The notes: generated by a model not told the origin, from the sequence alone. 64,000 nt of DNA from Glebionis coronaria (GCA_025667525.1 CM046876.1:84795512-84859511); one strand, 5' to 3'. Shown: positions 24,494-35,310, numbered from the stretch's first letter. Translations and numbers: made by a program.

Positions 24494-25210
24494 ATTTTTT
24501 TATCTTCCCCCACACCCACTGCACCAATAATTTGATCTGCCTGCATGATGATCTATGATGATTTGAGTATTTATTCTTTGTTGTTTCATATACCCAACGC
24601 CAACAAGCCTTCGTTGCCGCTGACTTTTCGTTGCCCCGTTATGGTGTGCGGCGTTGATGGTCGGTAGGCGGTGTCGCTGGCGTTAGGTGGGTGTTCCCGT
24701 TTGCAGATGATCTGATTAATATTGGATTTGTGTCGTCTTGAATTGTAATCACAAGGTATATTACCGTTTGCTTCTTACATTATGATTGAATTGATTTTCA
24801 TCATATTTATGGTTAATTTACTTGGCTCTCTTAAATTAAAGTTTTAATTTATAGTTCATTCTTGGTTAGACTATCGCCTTATGCTCCTTCGTTGCCGTTT
24901 TCCTTTTTGTTGTGCTCCACCCATGGCAGGCGACGATTAGACAGATGTGTGACGCTGGTGATAAGCACATTGGCCGAAAAATAAACTGTATGATAGTATG
25001 GAATATGACATTGGTTTTCGCGAGTTCTTATGAGTGCATTGGTGTTTTACATGTGCCTAGGTCACCTCGAACGCAATGACATCGCACCCGTGGCAGAACA
25101 AACTATTCTTTGCAGCCCGGGTTAAAGCTTAGATCGGGTGGTTCATGTGTTCGTTAGAATCGAGTAATATCCTTTTCGTAGTTTTGATACACAAAAGGAA
25201 GACGATGATG
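24494..25210. other. Helitron interior without recognised gene
   Basis: Words such as CGTTGCCGCTG and GGTGACG-like G/T-rich stretches recur in the second Helitron-like region (38690-38810), so it is shared family sequence. No exon was recognised. Confidence 0.45.
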
Positions 25211-25767
25211 GGATCTATTTGTTTGGATCACGTTGGTAACTGTAGCTTTCCATAACGGCGGGTTTTGGGTACTGCTTACATGGTTGTGAGGGGGGAGGGG
25301 GTGTTGATTATTTTAAGCCCGCAAGTGTCCCTTATATTTGGCTATGATGATTCTTGGAATCTGATGCAATTGGAATTGTCCGTTGAAGTTGTGAAGCTAG
25401 GTCGGCGAGGTAATGGCATGATGGCATGGCATATATGTCGCTATGCAACCACCTTCTTTGGCCAGTTTCAGAAACTTTGATGACGTAAACACCGTGTGAA
25501 TCTGAGCCTTTATTTTCTGAATATGATGTGGGTCTTTACAGTTGTATAGACCTGGCGCATGTTTTTTTTTTATGTAAAAGAAGATAACTATTTTTTCGAG
25601 CTACTGGTCATCATTTTTGTGCCTGCTGTAATGTGTATAAATCTGGTACCCGAGAGGAAACAAAGGTCTGCCACATTCGACCAGCTTGCAAGTGTATGTT
25701 ATGCTTGCGACCCGAGAGGAAACAAAGGTCTACCACATTCTGCTCATGGCGAACTTTCAGGACAGGA

Positions 25768-25880
25768 TGTCTTGGTGGCGAACGTTTCTTTGTGCCTAGG
25801 GAACCCGAAAACCCTGAAGCCGATGAGGATGATAGGTACGTACCTTCTTATGCCCATAACGAGAACACAAGTGAGTCACG
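25768..25880 (+). pseudogene. carotenoid cleavage dioxygenase (CCD4-like) fragment, copy 1
   Basis: The frame reads LGGERFFVPREPENPEADED, then DRYVPSYAHNENTSESR. This strongly resembles the GGE-FVPREP-NPEADEDDGY-SYVHNE segment of plant CCD4 proteins, which cleave carotenoids in plastids. Only about 38 codons remain. Neither the iron-binding His residues nor the rest of the propeller fold is present, so it cannot be an enzyme. It sits in the tandem unit inside the Helitron and was most likely captured from a CCD4 gene. The Gly-to-Arg change after DD and Val-to-Ala before HNE show decay. Identification rests on memory of the family and needs a search. Confidence 0.72.
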
Positions 25881-26531
25881 GTGTAGGTTGTATACACATT
25901 CAATCATTAGGAACCACAGATCAACACCTATAAGTGTAATTTAAGAATGGACAAAATACGAATACTTAGAAATTTGGATCACATTGGTAACTGTAGCTTT
26001 CCATAACGGTGGGTTTTGGGTACTGCTTACATGGTTGTGAGAGGGGGGGGGGGGGGGGGGGGGGGGAGGGGGTGATTATTTTAAGCCCGCAAGTGTCCCT
26101 TATATTTGGCTATGATGATTCTATCTGATGCAATTGGAATTGTCCGTTGAAGTTGTGAAGCTAGGTCGGCGAGGTAATGGCATGATGGCATGGCATATAT
26201 GTCGCTATGCAACCACCTTCTTTGGCCAGTTTCAGAAACTTTGATGACGTAAACACCGTGTGAATCTGAGCCTTTATTTTCTGAATATGATGTGGGTCTT
26301 TACAGTTGTATAGACCTGGCGCATGTTTTTTTTTTATGTAAAAGAAGATAACTATTTTTTCGAGCTACTGGTCATCATTTTTGTGCCTGCTGTAATGTGT
26401 ATAAATCTGGTACCCGAGAGGAAACAAAGGTCTGCCACATTCGACCAGCTTGCAAGTGTATGTTATGCTTGCGACCCGAGAGGAAACAAAGGTCTACCAC
26501 ATTCTGCTCATGGCGAACTTTCAGGACAGGA

Positions 26532-26644
26532 TGTCTTGGTGGCGAACGTTTCTTTGTGCCTAGGGAACCCGAAAACCCTGAAGCCGATGAGGATGATAGG
26601 TACGTACCTTCTTATGCCCATAACGAGAACACAAGTGAGTCACG
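26532..26644 (+). pseudogene. CCD4-like fragment, copy 2
   Basis: Identical to the fragment at 25768-25880, carried by the second 764 bp unit. Same decayed residues, so the duplication followed the capture and decay. Confidence 0.72.
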
Positions 26645-27359
26645 GTGTAGGTTGTATACACATTCAATCATTAGGAACCACAGATCAACACCTATAAGTG
26701 TAATTTAAGAATGGACAAAATACGAATACTTAGAAATTTGGATCACATTGGTAACTGTAGCTTTCCATAACGGTGGGTTTTGGGTACTGCTTACATGGTT
26801 GTGAGAGGGGGGGGGGGGGGGGGGAGGGGGTGATTATTTTAAGCCCGCAAGTGTCCCTTATATTTGGCTATGATGATTCTATCTGATGCAATTGGAATTT
26901 TCCGTTGAAGTTGTGAAGCTAGGTCAGCGAGGTAATGGCAGGATGGCATGGCATGGCATATATGTCGCTATGCAACCGCCTTCTTTGGCCAGTTTCAGAA
27001 ACTTTGATGACGTAAACACCGTGTGAATCTGAGCCTTTATTTTCTGAATATGATGTGGGTCTTTATAGTTGTATAGACCTGGCGCATGTTTTTTTATGTA
27101 AAAGAAGATAAGTATTGTTTTCGAGCCACTGGTCATCATTTTTGTGCCTGCTGTAATGTGTATAAATCTGGTACCCGAGAGGAAACAAAGGTCTGCCACA
27201 TTCGACCATCTTGCAGGTGTATGTTATGCTTGCGCGCCTCCAATTTATGCCATGGTTTCACCAATTTTGGTGGTTTTGGGGTACCTTGGAAAAGGACACA
27301 CTATCAGTTGAATAAATGGCAACGCTTTTGAATGGTCGTGGTGATACTATTCACTAAGA

Positions 27360-27600
27360 AAAAAGAAATACCAATCAAAGCCCTATTTTTGACGCTGATT
27401 GTTGCCCCCAATCTTTGATTGGGTTGGCGATAGTCGGGTTAGGGTGATGGTCATTTCTTTTTATCCGGATCGTCGCCCCCAATCTCTGATGGGTCGGTGA
27501 CGGTAGGACTTAAATGACAAAATTGATGATGGTTTATAATTGGTCTTTGGCTTTCTATGGCGGTGATGACGGTTCTATTGGTATATTTGCTGTTGTTTAT
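27360..27600. other. Helitron family sequence, no gene
   Basis: Contains twice a CCCCCAATCT-TGAT(T)GGGT-GGCGA type word and resembles 38690-38810 of the second Helitron-like region. No frame of interest. Confidence 0.45.
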
Positions 27601-27623
27601 TGTTGGAATCATTGCACTTAGAT

Positions 27624-27690
27624 AATATGAAGGCTTCTTATGCCCATAACGAGAACACAAGTGAGTCACGGTGTAGGTTGTATACATATT
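27624..27690 (+). pseudogene. CCD4-like fragment, partial copy 3
   Basis: Only the end of the segment (SYAHNENTSESR) is present, after about 380 bases of unrelated sequence that replaced the rest of the third unit. Encoded words match the other copies. Confidence 0.6.
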
Positions 27691-28275
27691 CAATCATTAG
27701 GAACCACAGATCAACACCTATGAGTGTAATTTTAAGAATGGACAAAATACGAATACTTAGAAAATGGCATGTAAGCAATTGCACTACATTATTCAGAGAT
27801 TTCCCATGTCTTTCAACTAACTTTTTACAACTGATATATTTGCCTGTCATGTCATTCGAGAAGCTCACGTTTGTGCGGCTTATTTAAGAACTTCTCGGCT
27901 TATATAAATAATAAGCTTATATAATCCGAAAAGTTCAAAAATAAGCCACAAAAAAGTCAGTAAATTTACGAGTTCAATGTTTCAAACCTTAAAATGAAAC
28001 AGAGATAAGTTCTTGAAAATAATATCCTTGAAAAAACTTGATACCTTCGAGAATCAATCCCTAAAACTTCCTGAACAATACTTAAATGAGATTGAACTTC
28101 CTGAAAATCATATATGTAAAATTCGAGACTTACCCTGTTTAAAAACACTATGCAACTATTAAATAGTAGTAATTGTAATTTCACTTTTTATATGACAGTT
28201 TTAATGTACTTTTAGATGACTCGTATTTTTATTTATCTATTTATTCTCTTTAAAGTTTATGCTTGCGCAAGATAT

Positions 28276-28797
28276 GCAGAAAGTATTTCGGCATCTATGC
28301 AGAAACTTGCTTTGAGAGTTTTGGTGATAGAGTGAAGAGGTGGGTTACTATTAATGTACCCCTTCAGCAACCAGTAAACGGATATTTTACTGGCGTACTC
28401 GCACCTAGAAGATGTGGATGTCAGCCAGCTGAACCTTATTTGGCTGCTCATCATCAGCTTTTAGCCCATGCAGAGGCTGTTTCAATATACAGAAAAAAGT
28501 TTAAGGTTAGCATCAGGTTTTTGTACTCTTTATGGAGTTTAATTTTTATTTATAGAAACATTGTTCTATGGATCTCAAATTTGTATTTTTGTTTTGCTTG
28601 ATAAAAAAAAGACATGTTTTGACCTTTACCCAATCTAACACAGAAGTGTAATAATGTTGAAGGATGTTGTTTCTGTCATAGGAGGTACAAGGTGGAGAAA
28701 TAGGGTTGGTTGTTGATTATGAATGGGCAGAGCCCTTAACCGATAAAGAAGAAGATAAAATTGCAGCAGCAAGGCGTGTTGACTTTCAGCTGGGATG
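28276..28797 (+). pseudogene. GH1 beta-glucosidase fragment (BGLU42-like), two exons
   Basis: The first exon (to 28505) reads [20 protein letters not shown], then [10 protein letters not shown] and [20 protein letters not shown]. The second exon (28682-28797) reads GGEIGLVVDYEWAEPLTDKE and AAARRVDFQLG before a stop. The intron (28506-28681) keeps a GT donor and AG acceptor. This is the region around the first catalytic Glu of family 1 glycosidases, T-(I/L/F)-N-E-P. Here that Glu is Val (TINVP), which would abolish acid/base catalysis. Only about 110 codons of a ~500-codon gene are present, so it is a captured fragment in the Helitron, not an enzyme gene. Confidence 0.88.
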
Positions 28798-29172
28798 ATA
28801 TGTTGCCTGATATTTCATTTGTAGGTTGTAGTCCATTGCCTCATTTTATATAAACAAAACAGCTAAGGATTTAGTTTTAGTGTATGTTATGGTGTGAGGT
28901 ATTTTAGTCTTGCATTGTTTTGTTCTATGTTATGGTGGCATTCCCTCATTAGTAGCAATCTGAATTTTGAGGCTTTGTTGTGTTTATCTGTGTGAATGAG
29001 TTTGACAGATGCTTTTATGTGGCTAACACATAGTATACATATCTTCCAAAGTTTATAGCACCTAACCAATAGTTCGATGCGAGATATGATAGGAAATATC
29101 CAGTTTCGGATAAATGGCCCATTATGTAACATACCTGTAGACACAATAAAACTCTTGCCAAAAACGTCCGTC
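28798..29172. other. Helitron 3' portion, no gene
   Basis: Sequence between the captured GH1 fragment and the terminal hairpin; no frame or motif recognised. Confidence 0.5.
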
Positions 29173-29208
29173 CTTCGCGCCGCAGCGAAGCGCGGGCAAA
29201 AACCCTAG
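29173..29208 (+). other. Helitron 1 3' terminus: hairpin and CTAG end
   Basis: Stem CTTCGC/GCGAAG with loop GCCGCA, then CGCGGGCAAAAACC and CTAG. The related terminus at 41857-41889 shares GCGAAGCGCGGGCAAAAA. Confidence 0.8.
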
Positions 29209-29280
29209 TTGTTAAAAATTAGAAAAAAACCGATGAGTGCACGGGCATTATCAAACAAATACTGTTAGCTCATCCACTCT

Positions 29281-29288
29281 TTTCCCGC
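29281..29288 (+). promoter_or_regulatory. E2F-type site upstream of the cyclin-like gene
   Basis: TTTCCCGC, a canonical match to TTTSSCGC, lies 128 bases before the ATG at 29416 and just right of the Helitron end. E2F sites control many plant cell-cycle genes, so the position is suggestive. Function is inferred. Confidence 0.5.
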
Positions 29289-29415
29289 CTTCACTACACA
29301 ATTCAAATAACCGTTTTAACAGAATCTAAAATTTCACAAAACTAAATACTCACATTCAGTCCGGCAAAAAATCCATCACCCAAAAATAACAAGATACCCA
29401 AATCATAGCCAAGAA

Positions 29416-31189
29416 ATGGAATTCAATCCAAGAAATCCGTTACAAAAACGCAATCTTAGTGATCAAGCACCAATCCGTAAATACTTCGAACTCGAAGTTG
29501 ATTACATGGTTTCTCCTGATTACTATCAACAACAGAAGCTTATCGCAATCAGATCGATTGCTATTTCATTTATTCATAAGGTACGTAATAATGTACTACT
29601 ACGTACTAAATTAACCACAAACAATTAAATAACATTCAAGCTACATACTTTAATGATATTTTCTAACTTGTTTGATCAGTTTACACGTAATTATGTTGAT
29701 GCGTTTGTGCCATATCTTGCTTTGACGTTTGTTGATCGATTCTTGTCGAGGATGAATGATATACCGGTAAAGGCTTTTATTTGATTATTTTTGTTAAATT
29801 GTATTATTGTTATATGGTTTGATTGATGATAATTTGTGTGTTGCTTTTAACTTAGGTTATTTATTACGGTGAAGGCGTTGAAAGAAATATGAAGATGTTT
29901 GTGTTCTGTTGCGTTTTGATTGCTTGTAAAATGTGCTATTCAAATTTCCCGTTTAGGCGATTCTTGGTTAGTTTCTCACTTTCTTTCTGTGTTATATAAA
30001 CTTGGTGTCTTGAAAAAACATATAAGGCGTATGTGTTTTTATTGCCTAAATAAAAAACTAATGTATTGAATGATCAGTGTGTGTTGGTGTTTTTGTGATA
30101 TCTGAGATATCGGTTTAATGTGTAGTACGAGCACCGAGTTGCAGAGGTGAAGGATATTCTAGCTATGGAGCTTAGGATTTTGAAAGGTTTAGAATGGAGG
30201 GTAGGACCAGTGAACCCCATAACCTTCTTGCATTTCTTCCTTTCTTTGCTCACTACAAAAAGCGAGCGGCAATCCCCACCCTTCACACTGATACCTCAGA
30301 TCATTGTTGCCATTCAAAAAGGTACATTAGCACATTTATTGCCTTTCAGAAGAGAAAAAAAGATGTACAAATCGTATCTTATATTCCAATGAATGGATTG
30401 CAGATATTAGATTCACGGAGTTTAGGCCTTCTACACTTGCGGCGTCAGTGATTTTATTAACATCCTACCACAGTTTACAGCCAAAGAAGCATTCAAAGTT
30501 CAGAAAAGAGATTTTCAGATTAAATATGGTTCAACAGGTGACGATTAGGTCTTCAGTGCTAATTTCTATCAAATGGTTCATATAAGTCACTAAATTATCC
30601 ATAATAGATGATACATACATGACAATATTGATACAGAATATAACCCCTTTTTTCGTTAATTTGTACTCATTAGATTTGCTAAAAATAACTTTTGTAGTTA
30701 TTAAATCTTGATTGGTTTTTCGTGGTTGAATGTTGCAGACTGAAGTGGAGGAATGTTTTAATGAACTGAAGGAACATGTCATACCAGGTACATAACTATT
30801 AAGTCATTTATCGAAAAACAAGCCTTGGGTAGACATGATAATAATTCATAATCTGTCTTATAATTGCAGACTATATACTCCATCCTGAGAAACGCCAAAG
30901 GCTGTACAAAGAACCGTGCAGATTGTTGGGTGTGAGCCGAAGCAAAGGAAAAGAGCGACTGATCGAGGATCTTTCCTATGAAGATGTGGCTCAACCAAAG
31001 TATGCATCTGAGATTATAAAAGTGGTAGACGAACATGATGAGATTGATATGGAATTTGATACCAACTGGGTTGAACCCGAAACTTATGTTGAAGAGGAAA
31101 GGTACAGCCTAATTCGAGGACTTTTCGACTGCTTCTGGCCTATTATACTCAAATGCTTAGGATATGATTTTGGTGATAGATTCGACTGA
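29416..31189 (+). CDS. divergent D-type cyclin, cyclin D6-like, seven exons
   Basis: Exons: 29416-29580, 29680-29766, 29856-29966, 30126-30321, 30404-30537, 30739-30787, 30870-31189. All introns have GT/AG ends, the joined length is 1062 bases, and the frame is open for 353 residues. Cyclin box, about residues 40-145: FVPYLALTFVDRFLS matches the helix with (Y/F)(L/V)DRFLS of D cyclins, and VLIACKM matches SLAAKM. EVKDILAMELRILKGLEWR closes the box. The C-terminal cyclin fold has FRPSTLAASVILLTS. The N-terminal MEF..NPL is like cyclin D6. The Rb-binding LxCxE of most D cyclins is absent, as in D6 types. After the fold there is an acidic C-terminal extension of about 105 residues. Such proteins activate CDKs in G1. 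The long tail and weak conservation make it divergent; expression is untested. Confidence 0.85.
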
Positions 31190-32602
31190 ACTCGCTTGCA
31201 CAGTAAGACAGCTATATATGAAAGTTTTGTAGGTCACGTTATGTCAGGTGAAGGTAAATTCGTGCTTAGAATTTAGAAATGATTATGCCTAATTATCCAT
31301 ACTTTTTCAGTAATTTGTAATGTGTAACTTGACTGGGTGGATGATCTAAGTATATCACCATATGTTACTGAACTGGATACTGAACTGGATATAAGACTCG
31401 GACATATGATGATTTTCCATTTTGATGATTTTCCTCTTATGATGATATCTAATAATCTATACATTTCTGATAATATGTGGTATGTAAATTGACCAGGTAA
31501 AACATGATATAAGTATATATATCATCATATGTAATTGAAGATGATCAGTCTATACAAGTATTAAAAATGAACTCGTCGTGACCTAGTACTAGAAGTGATC
31601 AATTTAATTTATAGGAGTCGAACATGTTTCTCACGCGCCACGCCCTTGAAGTGTTTTGACTCTTACGGTTCTTCGTGTTTAGTGTGTAGCGGTATATGAT
31701 AAAATGATCTTACTGCAGTAAAAGAAAAGAGTGAAAATGACCATCCCAATTATTTAGCTAACCAAACATCAACATCTACTTATTACAACAGTTAGTGTTC
31801 GACAAACCTAGCCAGTACCTAAACGAGTAAAAGTCTAAGCTATCACTAATATCTATTTTGAATTACAAAACACTACATTCAAACTTGCGATATCTTACAT
31901 TATATAGTTTGTTAATTATTTATGTTTACAGGACAGTTCCTACTTGATCGAAACAGAAAGCTTTTTAGCATCGGGTTTAATTTTACTCCAATAAAAGATT
32001 GGCATAACTTCCATGAAAATTGGCTTGTACCATTTTTAGCATCGGGTTTCTGTAGAGTTTCACCTCTTAAATCTATGAAGCTTGACAATGATCAGCATTA
32101 AAAGTTGAATAATCAACCAGACCAATGCAACGCAACTACACTAAACACAAGTATATAATTTTTACATTCAAAAAGGGTTATATAAAAAAGGGTCAGAGAC
32201 CAAGTCAATAGAAAATCAACAAGTTCTCCGACGTTTGAAACAACATGACTTAACGAAAGGCCATGGAACTTTCTTTTCAAGGAAATACAAAAATGGTCAA
32301 CTTACTTGACTAAATCAACACGGCCCACGATCATTTATCAATGGATCCTTTGTCAATTCAGTCACCCGTTTTATTTGTACATAGTGGCTTTTAAAAGCCG
32401 GTCGCGTTCATCGGTTCGAGAGTTGTTCTCCTGTTATTCGATTCGGTTAAAAAGAATTCTGCTTACGAGTAACTGCACAAATTAATAATTTATACTTTAC
32501 GTTTTCACTTTTTTATTTTGGTTTTTTATATGTACATAGAAACATATTATTTACGTAGTCGTAGAAAACAAGCTGGCAACACCTATGTTATTTGAACTCT
32601 TA
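31190..32602. other. downstream region of the cyclin-like gene, no further gene
   Basis: Probably 3' UTR then intergenic sequence. A short direct repeat ACTGAACTGGATA occurs twice near 31370-31392. No frame, RNA gene or TIR recognised. Confidence 0.5.
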
Positions 32603-32763
32603 TACTGTTAGTGGGAGAAGATCCCCACACACCCTTATTAATCAAAGTCTTCATGGATAAATCATCACCTTTTATCTCTAAATGATCTAAGGGTTGTGAT
32701 TAAAACCCTCTTTTTTATAACTTACCTTTATTATATCAAAAAAAAAAACATAACAAACTCGGG

Positions 32764-32990
32764 ATGGAACCCGATCCTCACTCCCACCGGCGACCACCAC
32801 AACCACCACCCAACCGCCGACCACCACAACAACTTCATCTCCCACCTTTTTCAGGCGACCACCACAACAACCCCACCTTCTTCCCGCGACCACCACAACA
32901 AACCAACCTTCTTCCTGCGTCATCCACACCAACCCACCTTTTTCCGACGATCTCCACTCCAACCCACCTTTTCCATACATATTTGAAGCT
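32764..32990. repeat. CCACCACAAC-rich simple sequence in the MULE left arm
   Basis: GCGACCACCACAACAAC and variants repeat; the mirror sequence is at 35635-35735. Frames across it (Val/Gly- or Pro/His-rich) come from the repeat and are not called as genes. Confidence 0.6.
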
Positions 32991-33214
32991 GATGCCAATG
33001 TTATTGAAGATGCATATAGTTGTTGTTTGTAATATAGGTAAACTACATGTTATGATTGTTTATGCACACCATGTGTTTGATGAAATGACACAATGATAAT
33101 CACATGTGATTTAGCAAGTTTTAAGTTATGAAACATTTAACTGTATACAGAAGAAGGCAAAGAGATGATTGTACAAGAAGAAGACAAAGTAATAACCTAC
33201 AAGGTTAGTGAAAC

Positions 33215-33455
33215 ATTTAACTGAGAATGACTCATACATGAGTCACGTGACTCATGTATGAGTCAGTGTGACTCATGCATGAGTCAGTGTGTGACTCATG
33301 CATGAGTCAGTGTGACTCATGTATAAGTCACTGTGACTCATATATAAGTCACTATGACTCATGTATGAGTTAGTGTGACTCATGCATGAATCAGTGTGAC
33401 TCATACATGAGTCAGTGTGACTCATACATGAGTCAGTGTGACTCATACATGATTT
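33215..33455. repeat. palindromic TGACTCA minisatellite, block 1
   Basis: About ten units built on TGACTCATACATGAGTCA or TGACTCATGCATGAGTCA, spaced by GTGTG- or CTG-like linkers of 3-6 bases. Each unit has two TGA(C)TCA half-palindromes, a perfect GCN4/AP-1-type bZIP site, around a central TACA, TGCA or TGTA. Confidence 0.9.
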
Positions 33456-33490
33456 ATGCTCACTTATTAACTTGTTTCATGTTTATGTTC

Positions 33491-33705
33491 AAGGTTCTCC
33501 GTAATCCTGGAGATGGATCAGTTGAGTGTACGTGTAGGCATTTTATGCGTTATGGTTTCTTTGTCGCCACATATTTTGTGTTTTGAAGAACCGTGATCTT
33601 GAAGAGATTCTAGAGAAGTACATTTTAAGGCGTTGGAGAAGGGATTTGATACCGCTTTCATTAAGAAGAAACACAAGCAGATACGGAGAGAAGAACAAAA
33701 CAATT
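33491..33705 (+). pseudogene. FAR1-related MULE transposase fragment (SWIM zinc finger)
   Basis: The first frame reads DGSVECTCRHFMRYGF; a one-base loss then shifts the frame to LCRHIFCVLKNRDLEEILEK and YILRRWRRDLIPLSLRR. Together they show the CxC...CxH SWIM zinc finger and the downstream YIL-RW box of FAR1/FHY3-related proteins, the family derived from MULE transposases. The shift falls inside the zinc ligands, and stops follow, so it is non-functional. The DDE catalytic domain that should precede it is absent. Its position between the MULE arms indicates it is what remains of the element's own transposase or a captured FRS gene. Confidence 0.8.
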
Positions 33706-33964
33706 TAGAGACTAACAAATGAGGCTAACTTTCACATAGACGAGTACTTGTTTTGGTTGAGTAAAGATGCAGAAAAGTAGGAGAATCAAATACAACAACT
33801 ACTTCAAGTGTTGAAAACATGTGTTGAATATCTGATTTAATTTTCTATTTTTCTTTTATTGAAGTGTTGAAAACATGTGTTGACTATTTAATTTAAATTT
33901 ATGATTTCTTTTATTGAAGTGTTGAAAAATGTCTTGAATATATGATTTGAATACTATGTATTGA

Positions 33965-34545
33965 ATATCATGAGTCACCTGACTCATGCATGAGTCGCCT
34001 GACTCATGCATGAGTCATATAAATTTGCAAGTGTTTATAAACACTTGTACATTTGATTGTTGTCATTTCTACACTTAATACAGTTTTATAAATATGTAAA
34101 AGTGCTTTTAACAGTTAAAACATATTTTGAGTCATTATGACTCATGCATGAGTCATATAATTTTGCAAGTGTTTATAAAGACTTGTACATTTGATTCTTG
34201 TCATTTCTACACTTAATACGTAAAAGTGTTTTTTACAGTTAATACATATTCTGAGTCATTATAATACATATTCTGTCATTATGACTCATACATGAGTCAT
34301 ACTGACTCATACATGAGTCACATGACTCATGTATGAGTCACCTGACTCATGTATGAGTCACATGACTCAAGTATGAGTCAAAGACACTTATGATTCTCAG
34401 ACACCCAAAAACATACTACTATGATTTTTAAAACATACTACTTAAGATCATAAGTCAGTGTGACTCATACATGAGTCAGTGTGACTCATGTGTGAGTCAC
34501 TGTGACTCATACATGAGTCACTCATATATCATACGATTCCTGACT
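33965..34545. repeat. palindromic TGACTCA minisatellite, block 2
   Basis: Scattered and clustered TGACTCAT-CATGAGTCA units, interrupted by a duplicated ~100 bp segment (TTTGCAAGTGTTTATAAA at about 34024 and 34163). Clusters at 33970-34017, 34269-34380 and 34455-34525. Confidence 0.85.
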
Positions 34546-34559
34546 CATATAAAAAGGGT

Positions 34560-35115
34560 CTGTGCGAAAACAGACGTAGGATATAAAAGGTAACACTTTT
34601 TCATTATATATAGATGCAAAAGGGTACAATAAAGAACTACAAAAAGAAACTGGGAAAAGGAACTAGTTACAGACTTAACACCTTAACAAAGTTATTGTCC
34701 CAAACCTATATTCAAATAGACAACACATAAACACAAGACAAATTAATCATTATCATCGCCCCAATTGTTACAACGTGAGCCCATCATGATCAAACTTGAA
34801 CCAACAGCATGCTACAAATCTGAGAGAGAGAATCACCACCTTTGAGAGCATAAACCGGGGGACTAAGCAAACAACTCATTTGTAGGAAACCTTTTAGGAC
34901 GTGCAAGTAAAGGCATCTGTCACTGTGCGACGAGCTTAAGCTGGAGCTTTCACCAACTGTACTGCTACGGTGGTTGTTGTTTATCCTCTTCGATGTCCTG
35001 CCCTTGGTAGTTTTTGCAGTATGGTGATATGCACATAACTTGGCTACTAAATCAGTTGCATCCTTTGCAACATTCACAGCAACAAACCTGGATCATAAAA
35101 CAAATGAAGCTTTTG
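34560..35115. other. MULE interior, weak coding trace
   Basis: A minus-strand frame 34790-35077 (95 codons, Ser/Thr/Lys-rich: ATDLVAKLCAYHHTAKTTKG) has no recognised domain. It could be the C-terminal tail region of an FRS-type protein, but this is not supported by a clear motif. Confidence 0.3.
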
Positions 35116-35124
35116 CTCAATAAT

Positions 35125-35310
35125 AGATAATGACTCATAATGAGTCATAATAGAAAACAAATGAAGCTTTTACATGAGTCACAGTGACTCATACATGAGT
35201 CAAAGCGACTCATACATGAGTCACATCGACTCATACATGAGTCACATCGACTCATACATGTGTCACAACGACTCATACATGAGTCACAGCGAGTCATAGC
35301 GAGTCATAAC
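35125..35310. repeat. palindromic TGACTCA minisatellite, block 3
   Basis: Six or seven units of the form ACTCATACATGAGTCACA with linkers of the type ATCG or GCG. Same core as blocks 1 and 2. Confidence 0.85.

Larger units (their letters stand above)
25213..27240 (+). repeat. tandem array of ~764 bp units (two full, one partial)
   Basis: Units begin near 25213, 25977 and 26741; spacing between the last two is exactly 764. The two full units share an identical 124-codon frame (25559-25933 and 26323-26697). The third is similar until about 27235, then diverges. Each has a G homopolymer early in the unit (about 26043-26066 and 26806-26824 in units two and three; shorter in the first) and two copies of CCCGAGAGGAAACAAAGGTC. 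High identity implies recent duplication. Confidence 0.85.
24063..29208 (+). mobile_element. gene-capturing Helitron 1
   Basis: The 5' part starts near ATTATATCCTTAATAAAAGG, also seen at 37200 and 38170 and inverted near 40925. The 3' end has the stem CTTCGC-GCCGCA-GCGAAG (29173-29190) about 14 bases before CTAG (29205-29208), followed by T. That is the CTRR end of a Helitron inserted at A/T. No Rep/helicase is encoded, so it is non-autonomous. It carries CCD4-like and GH1 fragments with exon-intron structure, as expected from genomic capture. The exact 5' base is uncertain. Confidence 0.75.

Noticed and set aside
25559..25933. 124-codon frame repeated identically at 26323-26697
   Set aside because: Identity reflects the tandem DNA duplication. 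The recognisable CCD4-like segment is in a different frame, so this frame is not a gene.
28263..28601. 112-codon frame around the GH1 fragment
   Set aside because: Only the part up to 28505 is GH1; the rest is intron read-through.
32687..33096. Val/Gly-rich and Pro/His-rich frames on both strands
   Set aside because: Produced by CCACCACAAC simple sequence in the MULE arm.
33386..33586. frame with repeated QCDSYMS units
   Set aside because: Translation of the TGACTCA minisatellite joined to the SWIM fragment; not an independent protein.
33215..35310. CRISPR-like array
   Set aside because: Regular palindromic repeats in a plant genome, with spacers too short (3-6 bases) and not unique.
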